The notes under the pieces are model-generated. The model did no database searches. It saw only the letters and a list, made by a program, of their open reading frames with translations, and was not told the DNA's origin. 64,000 nt of DNA from Dactylosporangium vinaceum (lineage in GTDB: Bacteria; Actinomycetota; Actinomycetes; Mycobacteriales; Micromonosporaceae): positions 5,270,001 to 5,334,000 of the forward strand of contig NZ_CP061913.1 in the NCBI RefSeq assembly GCF_019904175.1, read 5' to 3'. Made by a program: the position numbers and the translations under genes. Each line of letters opens with the position of its first letter. The first letter of the stretch is position 1. This document shows, piece after piece, positions 52,029-59,290 of the stretch.

Positions 52029-53051
52029 CTACCACTGCTCGAAGCGGCCGATGAATGCGCTCGGATAGCTCCGCACAGGCTCGGACACCTTGTCGAGCCG
52101 TTCGATCTCGTCCCGAGTCAGCCGCAGGCGCGCGGCCGCCAGGTTGTCCTGCAGCTGCGCCTCGGTGCGGGCACCGATGATGACGCTCGTCACCGTCCGC
52201 TTCGCCAGCAGCCAGGCCAGCGCGACCGCGCTCACGGGCGCCGCGTGGTCCGCCGCGATCTGCCGGACGTCGGCCAGTACGCTCCAGTTGCGGTCGGTGT
52301 CATACCGACCGAACTCGTCGGGCCACTGCGCCAGCCGGCTGCCCGCGGCGGGCTCGTGCCCCCGCTCGTACTTGCCGCTGAGGAAGCCGCGGCCCAGCGG
52401 GCTGTACACCACGACCCCGAGGCCGAAGTGCCCGGCCGCCGGGACGAGCTCCTGCTCGGCGTCGCGGTCCACGAGGGACCACGGGATCTGCAGCGCGACG
52501 GGCGCCTCAAGCCGGTGCAGCTCGGCTCGCAGTACCGCCTCGGAGACCCGATACCCCATGAAGTTGGACAACCCCAGATACCGGACCTTTCCCTGCTGGA
52601 TCAATGCCTCGGTAGCGGACAGCGTCTCCTGGATGGGTACGGTCCGGTCCTGCATGTGCAGCCACAGCACGTCGATACGGTCCGTGTCGAGACGGCGCAG
52701 GGAACCTTCGACGGCGCGGATCACAGCGCTGCGGGACAGGCCGTAGGTCGACGCGGGCGGCATCCGGCCCGCTGCCGCCGACGCGATCGGGAACCGGACC
52801 TTCGTGGCGATCACCACGTCGTCGCGGTGCCGGCCGAGCAGCCGCCCGAGCAGCTCCTCGCTCTCGCCGTAGACGTTGGCGGTGTCGAATGAGTCGATGC
52901 CGGCGTCGAGGGCCAGGGCGACGATGCGGGTCACGTCCGATGCGTCGGTGCCGATCGAACCGAACGGCCCGCCGCGCCCGAATGTCATGCCGCCGAGGCT
53001 TACCGCGCTCAGCTGCAGCCCCGACCGGCCCGCGGCTCGGCGCGGGATCAT
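52029..53051 (-). CDS. Aldo/keto reductase
   Basis: 340 residues. The AKR barrel has the catalytic tetrad: Asp and Tyr in DTANVYGESEELLG, Lys in VIATKVRFP, His in VLWLHMQD. SVIIGARTEAQLQDNL is the NADPH-binding end. It is ATGA-coupled to the carbamoyltransferase gene. It would reduce a carbonyl during tailoring. Confidence 0.92.
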   Translation of the reverse strand: MIPRRAAGRSGLQLSAVSLGGMTFGRGGPFGSIGTDASDVTRIVALALDAGIDSFDTANVYGESEELLGRLLGRHRDDVVIATKVRFPIASAAAGRMPPASTYGLSRSAVIRAVEGSLRRLDTDRIDVLWLHMQDRTVPIQETLSATEALIQQGKVRYLGLSNFMGYRVSEAVLRAELHRLEAPVALQIPWSLVDRDAEQELVPAAGHFGLGVVVYSPLGRGFLSGKYERGHEPAAGSRLAQWPDEFGRYDTDRNWSVLADVRQIAADHAAPVSAVALAWLLAKRTVTSVIIGARTEAQLQDNLAAARLRLTRDEIERLDKVSEPVRSYPSAFIGRFEQW

Positions 53052-54703
53052 CCGGCCGACTCCTGCTTCTCGACGAAGAATCCGTCGATGCACAGCACCG
53101 GGACCGGAGAGTCAGCGAACGCCCGAACGGCATCCTCCGGCGTCTCGACGATTGGCTCGCCGCGCAGGTTGAAGGAGGTGTTGACGACCATCGGCACCCC
53201 CGTGAGCGCATGGAAGCGCTGGAGCATCGCGTGTACCACCGGATTGTCGGCTGCTGTCAGGGTCTGCACCCGGGCCGTTCCGTCGGCGTGCACGACGGCC
53301 GGTGCCAGCTGCCGGGTGCGCGGCCGGGCCGTGGGAGTGAAGAGCATGAACGGTGAGCGGCCGCAGTCGAACCATCCGGCTGCCTCTTCCTCCAGCACGA
53401 TCGGGGCGAGCGGCCGGAACGGCTCGCGGGACTTCACCGACGCGTTGATGCGATCGCGGGTGCCGGTCGAGCGCGGGTCGGCGAACAGGCTGCGGTGTCC
53501 CAGGGCTCGGGGTCCGAACTCGGAGCCCTCCTGAAACCACATGACGAGGCCGCCGCTGGCGATGCGATGCGCGGCCTGTTCGGCACAGCCCATCGGACCG
53601 ATCTCGTCAATGCGGCAGCCGTCGGGCACCGAGCGCAGGGCGGCAAGCGTCTCCTTCCGGGCGTAGGTGCGCCCGAGGCAAGGGTCGGCCAGGCCTTCCG
53701 CGGCGCCGCCGTCGTAGATGACATGGGCGCCGAAGTAGGCGGCGCCCATCGCGATCCCATTGTCGGCGGCGGCCGGGAACACCGACACGTGGCGGAACCC
53801 GGCGGCGTCACGCACGCGCTGGTTGGCGACACAGTTCAGCGCGACACCGCCCGCCATGCACAGCGTGTCGGCGCCAGTGAGCCGGCGGGCCAGCCGTGCG
53901 TAGAAGAGCACCACCCGCTCCAGCGCGGCCTGAAAACTCGCGGCGACGTCGGCCCGGTCCGCGAAGCCATCGCGGCGCAGGTCCTGGAACGACTTCCAGA
54001 TCGCCTCGTTGTCGATGGCCACCTCCTCCGCGCCGAACCGGACGTGCGCCAGGATGTCTTCCAGGTAGCGGGCCTGCCCGTAGCCGGCCAGGCCCATTGT
54101 CTTGCCCTCGTCCATGACGCCGAATCCGGACGACAGCGTGGCGATCCGATACAGAATTCCGGCGGAGTTGGCCAGATGCAGGTCGTCCTTCTTGCCGGCT
54201 TTCCGGGCGGCGAGGCGGAGTTTGGTGCCCACTCCGTGGTAGATGGAGACGGTCTCGAACTCCTCACTGGAGACGCAGTCGCCGTAGCCGTCCATCACCA
54301 GCACCGCCGCGTCCTGGGCACCCGAGCCGAAGTAGGCCGACGACGCATGGCCCAGGTGATGGTTGAGGTACACCGCCCGCTCGTACAACGGATATGCCGT
54401 ATGCAGGGAGTTGCCGATCCACAGCGCGACGTCCGGCTCGGTAATGCCCGCGGCGTCCAGGCAGTAGCCGACGAGTCGATGGATGCGCCGCCCGTGGTCG
54501 TCGGCGTCGCCGGCGTCCAGGTCGAGCCGGGTGAAGACCGCCGCGTCACGGCGGTCGAGCCCACCGAAGTCCAGCGCGTAGCGCTGCCGGGTGAGCCGCT
54601 CCTCCTCGATGGCGACGATCGGCACGGTCCCACGAAACAGGCAGGCGGACCGGTCGTGCACCGAGTCGGAGAAGCCGACGATGTACGGGCCTGCGGACGT
54701 CAT
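53048..54703 (-). CDS. NodU/CmcH-family O-carbamoyltransferase
   Basis: 551 residues, about the usual length. The N-terminal Kae1-like domain has the metal site in YLNHHLGHASSAYF and VMDGYGD, with MGLAGYGQ and AGGVALNCVANQRV. The C-terminal YrdC-like part has FQEGSEFGPRALGHRS and VNTSFNLRGEPIVETPEDAVRAF. The family transfers carbamoyl from carbamoyl phosphate through carbamoyl-AMP to a hydroxyl. A hydroxyl made by the PhyH or P450 enzyme is a likely acceptor. ATGA overlaps on both sides. Confidence 0.95.
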   Translation of the reverse strand: MTSAGPYIVGFSDSVHDRSACLFRGTVPIVAIEEERLTRQRYALDFGGLDRRDAAVFTRLDLDAGDADDHGRRIHRLVGYCLDAAGITEPDVALWIGNSLHTAYPLYERAVYLNHHLGHASSAYFGSGAQDAAVLVMDGYGDCVSSEEFETVSIYHGVGTKLRLAARKAGKKDDLHLANSAGILYRIATLSSGFGVMDEGKTMGLAGYGQARYLEDILAHVRFGAEEVAIDNEAIWKSFQDLRRDGFADRADVAASFQAALERVVLFYARLARRLTGADTLCMAGGVALNCVANQRVRDAAGFRHVSVFPAAADNGIAMGAAYFGAHVIYDGGAAEGLADPCLGRTYARKETLAALRSVPDGCRIDEIGPMGCAEQAAHRIASGGLVMWFQEGSEFGPRALGHRSLFADPRSTGTRDRINASVKSREPFRPLAPIVLEEEAAGWFDCGRSPFMLFTPTARPRTRQLAPAVVHADGTARVQTLTAADNPVVHAMLQRFHALTGVPMVVNTSFNLRGEPIVETPEDAVRAFADSPVPVLCIDGFFVEKQESAG

Positions 54704-55713
54704 CGGGTGGCCGCCTCTGCCTCCATGATCAGCGAATAGGGCAGGCCCTCCGCCGTCTCCCGGTTGGCCCACGAATAGTCCAACTGGTCGTCGCCGATGA
54801 GACTCTGCCCGGGCTGACTGCGCCGCACGCTGGTGAAGCCCGCCTGGCGCAGCAGCGTGCCCAGCGTCTCCTCGTCGTAGCCGAACCGATGGCGGTCGGC
54901 GACCCAAGGGAACTCGCCCGCCCCCGCATAGTGCAGGAACGATGCGAGCGGTGTGCTGGCCGGCGGTCGCTGCCACAGGTGCGCGAAACGCTCGAAGAAG
55001 CCGTCGTGCCGCTGTACGTACGCGGTGCAGAAGGAGTGCAGGTCCGGCACGACGATGCGGAGCAGGCCTCCGTCGCGCAGCACGCGACGGCACTCCCGGA
55101 GCACTGTTTCGGCTTCTCGTGGGTACTCGACATGCTCGAGCAGATGGGCGATGTACACGGACTCGGCGATGCCGTCGTCGAACGGCAGGCCGTTGCGGAC
55201 GTCGACCCGCAGATCGGCTGCCGGATCGGCCAGGTCGATGTTCGTCCAGCCCGCAAGGCGGTGGCTGCCGCAGCCGAGGTGCAGCCGCAGCGGCTCGTCG
55301 CCGTTCGCCGCCAGCTCGTCCGCCCGCGCCCGGTTGCGCGTGGCGAGCCCGCCGGCGAGCCGGCCGGTGAGGTCGGCGAGCAGGTAGCGGCAGACGTGCA
55401 GCAGCAGGACCGAGGACGCGGCCGCCTCGGGGCGCTCGCCCCGGTCGAGCGTGGCCAGCAGGGCGCGGAGCCGGCCGAGCTCGACGACGGTCGCCGCGGC
55501 CAGGTCGTCCGCGTCTTCGCGCGCGTCGTCTGCGCCCGCGGCGGGCGTGGAATCCGGCCCGGGGGCGAGGCGGCCGATGAGATCCTGTGCGGTCGGCGTG
55601 GGCAGCCGGACGACGGCCGCCTGCCCGGTGCCGAGCAGGCGGAAGACGGTGGTGCCCGCACCGCTCGCGACGACTGTCGCGCGGGGTTCGACGCGATGGT
55701 TCAGATCCCCCAC
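54700..55713 (-). CDS. SAM methyltransferase with N-terminal PqqD-like strand module
   Basis: 337 residues from GTG 55713, with AAGGAG seven bases upstream. Residues about 10-55 (VVRLPTPTAQDLIGRLAPG after two strands) resemble the start of a PqqD/RRE domain. A helical linker follows. Methyltransf_11 motifs are LRLHLGCGSHRLAGWTNIDL (motif I and II), IAHLLEHVEYP and GLLRIVVPDL. The type fits O- or N-methylation in a peptide or small product. It overlaps the oxidase stop by 13 bases and the carbamoyltransferase by ATGA. Confidence 0.85.
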   Translation of the reverse strand: MGDLNHRVEPRATVVASGAGTTVFRLLGTGQAAVVRLPTPTAQDLIGRLAPGPDSTPAAGADDAREDADDLAAATVVELGRLRALLATLDRGERPEAAASSVLLLHVCRYLLADLTGRLAGGLATRNRARADELAANGDEPLRLHLGCGSHRLAGWTNIDLADPAADLRVDVRNGLPFDDGIAESVYIAHLLEHVEYPREAETVLRECRRVLRDGGLLRIVVPDLHSFCTAYVQRHDGFFERFAHLWQRPPASTPLASFLHYAGAGEFPWVADRHRFGYDEETLGTLLRQAGFTSVRRSQPGQSLIGDDQLDYSWANRETAEGLPYSLIMEAEAATR

Positions 55714-56696
55714 GCCACCGCTCCTTCGGCGTCGCCGTAGAACTCTTTCATGTCCCTGTAGCAGTTGCTCTGGGTGGCGATGAAGGACGTCAGGCTGGCG
55801 TGGATCCGATCCTGCTCGGCCGCGGACAGCGTCGTACGCCCGGCGAAGATCGCCTCGACGATGCCGTCGTGACCGGATGCCTCGTCCTCCAGTTCGTGGC
55901 CGCGAAACGGCTGGAGCGCCGCGGCCGGCAGCAGGCGTAGCGCGATGAGCGCATCCCAGCTCGCCTTGATAGCGGTGTCAGTCTTCGGGCTCTCGTTCAC
56001 GGCAGCACAGATGCCGTAGGACAGCAGGTCGGTGTCGGCCAGGGCGCGCAGGAAGTTCACGACGCCCTGAGTGCCGGGCAGCGGCCGGCACCGACGCACC
56101 AGCTCCTCGGTCAGGCCGGCCGCCAGCAGGCCGGCCCGCAGGTCTCGGCCGTGTCGCCACTCCTCGCAGAACAGGCGGGACAGGGCGTCGCGCACCTCGC
56201 TGTCCGGGGCGTGGGCTACGGCCGGGCCGATGTGGTACGGCGCCGCCGCGACGAAGTGGTAGGTCTCGACGAGGGAGCCGAGCAGCCGCCGCCGGTGCAT
56301 GGTGCCGCCAAGGATGTCGGCCTCGGTGCTCATCCGGGTCCGCAGCGTCCGGCCGACCGAGACGAGATGCTGCTGGAACGCCATTGCCGGAGCCGGTTCC
56401 CGGTTGGCGTCGCGCACGACGCCGAGGGTGTACAGCGCGGTGACTGCCCGGGCGACGAAGTCCGGTGGTGCCGCAAGCGATCTCGCGACATCGGTGATGC
56501 TTTGCCGGCCGTCGCAGTGCCGGAGCACCGCGGCCATCCGGGTGGCCGTCCGGCCGGTGAACCGGTGCTCGCACCAGCCCATGTCGATCGCGGTCAGCGT
56601 CCCGTCCGTGATCGGCACCGGCACGCAGGGCAGCGGTGCCGCTCGTTCGGAGAGGAGTTGCTGGCGGGCCCCGGGCGCCCCGATTGTGGTGGTCAT
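55701..56696 (-). CDS. Heme-oxygenase-like (PqqC/TenA-fold) oxidase with N-terminal PqqD-like module
   Basis: 331 residues. Residues about 20-105 form a winged helix of PqqD type (CEHRFTGRTATRMAAVLRHCDG, then FVARAVTALYTLGVV). The rest is all-helical, as in PqqC/TenA and heme-oxygenase-like diiron oxidases. Candidate metal ligands are E144 and H147 in ETYHF, E178/E179 and H182 in EEWRH, and later acidic/His residues in HELEDEASGHD. A domain order PqqD-PqqC suggests an oxidase acting on a leader-bound peptide. ATGA overlap with PhyH. Confidence 0.75.
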   Translation of the reverse strand: MTTTIGAPGARQQLLSERAAPLPCVPVPITDGTLTAIDMGWCEHRFTGRTATRMAAVLRHCDGRQSITDVARSLAAPPDFVARAVTALYTLGVVRDANREPAPAMAFQQHLVSVGRTLRTRMSTEADILGGTMHRRRLLGSLVETYHFVAAAPYHIGPAVAHAPDSEVRDALSRLFCEEWRHGRDLRAGLLAAGLTEELVRRCRPLPGTQGVVNFLRALADTDLLSYGICAAVNESPKTDTAIKASWDALIALRLLPAAALQPFRGHELEDEASGHDGIVEAIFAGRTTLSAAEQDRIHASLTSFIATQSNCYRDMKEFYGDAEGAVAWGI

Positions 56697-57511
56697 CGGC
56701 CGGCGCGATCGCTGAGCAGGACCGGCGGGTCGATGTTCGGGTCCAGGATCTGCAGTCCGCCGGGGCTGTAGCTGGTGATCGAGACCCGGCGGTTGGCGGG
56801 GGAGTGATTGTGTTCGGAGGCGTGCAGGATCAGGCTGTGGAAGACCAGGCAGTCGCCGGGCTCGAGCGGCACGTAGACCGCCCCCTCCTCGCACCTGGCC
56901 GGGTCTACCTGCAGCTCCCAGTTGATTTTCTCGTGGTCGACAACATGGCGATGCGATCCCGGAACAACCTGTAGACAGCCGTTCTCGGGCGTGGACCGGT
57001 CGATGGCGACCATGGCGCTCACCAGCGCCATGGGCCGGAACGGCCAGTAGACGGCGTCCTGGTGCCAGGGTTTCTCCTGGCCGACCTCGGCCGATTTGAA
57101 CATGATGGCGTCGCGGTAGAGCTCGACTCGCTCTCCGAGCAGCAGATGCAGGACGTCGAGCAGCGTGGGGTGCTCGACCAGGCAGTGCGCCAGCACTGGG
57201 GAGATCTGCGCGAACCCGGTCAGCTTGCGCAGCGCCTCCTCGTTGTGCGAGGTTCGGCGGTCCTCCAGGTCGTACGAGGGGGCGAGCGGATTGCGGGTGC
57301 CGATGACCCGGACATTGGGCAGCTGCTCACGCCGCTCGGCGATGCGGTCGAGCTCGGCACTGCAGGACTCGACCTCGGCCGCGGTCAGCAACGCGGGTAT
57401 CACGGTGAAGCCGTGGCGCTCGAAGTAGTGGGCGTGCCCGTCCGCCTGAACGCTGGCTTGGTCCGCCCATGTGGACGACGCTCGACGTACGCGCATGGCA
57501 TCGGTAGCCAA
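56693..57511 (-). CDS. PhyH-family Fe(II)/2-oxoglutarate dioxygenase
   Basis: 272 residues. The start is TTG 57511, supported by AGGAGG (57521-57526) nine bases before it; ATG 57496 lacks a site. The iron ligands are H150 and D152 in KPWHQDAVYW and the distal His in FHSLILHASEHNHS, with the 2-oxoglutarate arginine in RRVSITSY. The family hydroxylates unactivated carbons. It is the first enzyme gene after peptide 2, so a residue of peptide 2 is a good candidate substrate. Confidence 0.92.
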   Translation of the reverse strand: MATDAMRVRRASSTWADQASVQADGHAHYFERHGFTVIPALLTAAEVESCSAELDRIAERREQLPNVRVIGTRNPLAPSYDLEDRRTSHNEEALRKLTGFAQISPVLAHCLVEHPTLLDVLHLLLGERVELYRDAIMFKSAEVGQEKPWHQDAVYWPFRPMALVSAMVAIDRSTPENGCLQVVPGSHRHVVDHEKINWELQVDPARCEEGAVYVPLEPGDCLVFHSLILHASEHNHSPANRRVSITSYSPGGLQILDPNIDPPVLLSDRAGR

Positions 57512-57587
57512 ATTGACGCGCCTCCTGTCGGGGCAATATTGCGCTGGCGCGGAACTGTCAGGACTGCGATTCCTGCTGTTTCTGGCC

Positions 57588-57624
57588 GTTGTTACGTTGC
57601 CGCCGTCGGCGGCAACGTAACAAC
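57588..57624 (-). terminator. 17-bp hairpin between peptide 2 and the enzyme genes
   Basis: The arms GTTGTTACGTTGCCGCC (57588-57604) and GGCGGCAACGTAACAAC (57608-57624) pair perfectly around a 3-base loop. No U-tract follows. It lies between the precursor stop and the PhyH ribosome site. It is well suited to attenuate transcription or protect the precursor mRNA, so that the peptide is made in excess over the enzymes. Confidence 0.7.
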
Positions 57625-57660
57625 AGGATCAACGGGGCGCCTCGCACCCGGCGATCGCGG

Positions 57661-57810
57661 CTAGAGCCGCGTCAGCGGGTCGTACGCGCAGGGTTTCGGA
57701 ACGCTCACAATTTCCTCCGGCTCCGCGTCGGACCACAGGTCCTCGATGTCGGACGGTGCCGCTTCCGGAGCGTGAACGTCCAGTTCAACGGCGTCCAGGA
57801 CTTCCGCCAT
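57661..57810 (-). CDS. RiPP precursor peptide 2 (49 aa)
   Basis: Read by hand on the minus strand: ATG at 57810, stop TAG at 57661-57663, with GGGAGG six to ten bases upstream. The product begins MAEVLDAVELDVHAPEAAPS, continues DIEDLWSDAEPEE and ends IVSVPKPCAYDPLTRL. The first 33 residues are very acidic with one His and no Lys or Arg; the last 16 hold the only Cys, Tyr, Lys and Arg. That is the classical leader/core split. A7, V8, V12 and D24 match peptide 1 in the same positions. It has its own promoter and is followed by a hairpin. Confidence 0.8.
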   Translation of the reverse strand: MAEVLDAVELDVHAPEAAPSDIEDLWSDAEPEEIVSVPKPCAYDPLTRL

Positions 57811-57991
57811 GTTTCACCTCCCTCGTGCATCGACGTGCGCCAAAAATCGCGGGCAGTCTTGCCGGTTTCGAGTGACGGCACAGTGAATGGCCGCAGCGGG
57901 CGGCGCCGGTGCTTAGGTGGACTTCCACCGATCTCGAGTACACGGGAATAGATCAACCGCGACTCCACCCCCGTCGAGATTCGGCCTGCAA

Positions 57992-58021
57992 CTTATAGCA
58001 ACCGGTCGATCGCGCTGTCAA
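57992..58021 (-). promoter_or_regulatory. Promoter of precursor peptide 2
   Basis: On the minus strand TTGACA (58021-58016), 18-base spacer, TATAAG (57997-57992). This is nearly consensus, with a leader of about 175 bases before the ATG at 57810. The leader region 57811-57985 holds no gene. Confidence 0.7.
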
Positions 58022-58048
58022 CGATGCGGGGCAAAAGATAGCACCATT

Positions 58049-58068
58049 CGTCAATGTCAAATTGTCAA
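58049..58068. repeat. Triple GTCAA motif upstream of peptide 2 promoter
   Basis: Three GTCAA copies lie at about 58050-58054, 58056-58060 and 58064-58068, about 30 bases upstream of the -35. On the minus strand they read TTGAC. They may be a regulator site or alternative -35 elements. ATTGTCAAGCG (58061-58071) is repeated exactly at 41558-41568, before the promoter of peptide 1. Confidence 0.4.
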
Positions 58069-58135
58069 GCGGAATCGACATGCGGGCGCCGCGGTCTTGA
58101 CGGTTCGCATAGTGGACGATTCTGTACTCAAGGGG

Positions 58136-59290
58136 TCAATGGTTCGGTGACCAGGTCCGCACTGTGTCGGTGACGACTCGATCGTCCAGCGCAGCAATCG
58201 GGGCCAGTGCTCGCCGTTCGGCGGCCGCGTAGTCCAGGTGACCCAATCCGCACTGATCGGCGTCGATCAGCACCGCCCACAGCGGGTGCAGCCGCGCTCC
58301 GCGAAACACCTTGGCCTGCAAGGCGTCGCAGCCGTAGTTCACGAACTTGACGCCGCGCTGGGCCGCGTACCGGATGGCCGTGTAGTAGACGAGGTTGAAG
58401 TACAGCGCCGCCTCGCGGGCAATGCTGTAGTCGAAGCCGCCGGAGCGCGCATACATGATGTCGTCCTGGATCAGGAAGTGCGCGAAGCCGACGAGCCTGC
58501 CGTCGCGGCGGGCCAGGAACACCCGGTTCATGCCGGCCGTGCTGGCCGCCTGCCGCTGGAACCGGTGCACTTCGGCGTCCGGATCGACGTGCCGGCCGTA
58601 ACGGCCCAGCAGATGGGCGGAGAGCCGGCCGAGGTCGGCGTAGCAGTCGGCGAGGTCGCTCTCCTGCAGCAGGCATCCGCTGCGGTCGAAACGCTCCTGG
58701 TCGCGGCGGACAGTGGCGCGCCGCTTGCCCGGCAGGTCCGCAAGATAGGCCGGCAGACCGCCCTCGGGCACCGCGATGACAGCCTCGGCGTCCACCACGA
58801 ACCGGCGGTCGCCCGGGCCCAGCAGTGGTGCGAGCAGCTCCAGCGCCCGGTCGGGGAGATACAGGATGGCGGCGATCGCGTCATGGCGGGCGCGGCGGTG
58901 GCGCAGCTGTGACAGCAGCAGAGCCACCGCGGCATCGCGCTCCGGCTCCGGCAGTGTGTCGCTGGTCAGGATCTCGCTGCGGTAGCCCTCGCGGACCCCG
59001 CCCAGGACGACGGGACGGCGTTCGCCGCGCCACTCGTCACGGAGCAGCCACTGGGGATCGTAGAACTTCGGTACGTCACCTGGGAACAGGTAGCTGGGCA
59101 GGCCGGCGACCACCGTGCCCTCCCGCCGGGCCAGGAGGTACACCACGTCGGCGTCGGTGTGCGTCTGCACGTACTGCAGCCACCGATGGCTCGAGTAGGC
59201 CGAGCTGCGGCCGGCGATCGACGTCCATGCCTCGGCGTCGACATCGGCGATGGCCGGCACGGCAACGGGCTCCAGCGGTATGGCCGTCAC
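58136..59290 (-). CDS. FemAB/GNAT-like acyltransferase (PF04339 type)
   Basis: 384 residues. A double-GNAT layout: FYDPQWLL and KRRATVRRDQERFDRSGCLL in the middle, then RVFLARRDGRLVGFAHFLIQDDIMYARSGGFDYS and LYFNLVYYTAIRYAAQRGVKFVNYG, the pattern of the BioF2-like/FemAB-like family. Relatives add amino acids from aminoacyl-tRNA or acyl groups to amines. It overlaps the upstream solute-binding gene (ATGA). In this cluster it could append an amino acid or acyl group to the product. Confidence 0.8.
   Translation of the reverse strand: MTAIPLEPVAVPAIADVDAEAWTSIAGRSSAYSSHRWLQYVQTHTDADVVYLLARREGTVVAGLPSYLFPGDVPKFYDPQWLLRDEWRGERRPVVLGGVREGYRSEILTSDTLPEPERDAAVALLLSQLRHRRARHDAIAAILYLPDRALELLAPLLGPGDRRFVVDAEAVIAVPEGGLPAYLADLPGKRRATVRRDQERFDRSGCLLQESDLADCYADLGRLSAHLLGRYGRHVDPDAEVHRFQRQAASTAGMNRVFLARRDGRLVGFAHFLIQDDIMYARSGGFDYSIAREAALYFNLVYYTAIRYAAQRGVKFVNYGCDALQAKVFRGARLHPLWAVLIDADQCGLGHLDYAAAERRALAPIAALDDRVVTDTVRTWSPNH

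Noticed and set aside
41757..57810. Lanthipeptide or PEARL-type pathway with C-terminal Cys
   Set aside because: No LanB/LanM/LanC-like or tRNA-dependent dehydratase gene is present.
57917..58150. Short plus-strand frame in the promoter region of peptide 2
   Set aside because: No start signals, overlaps the promoter and the end of the acyltransferase gene.
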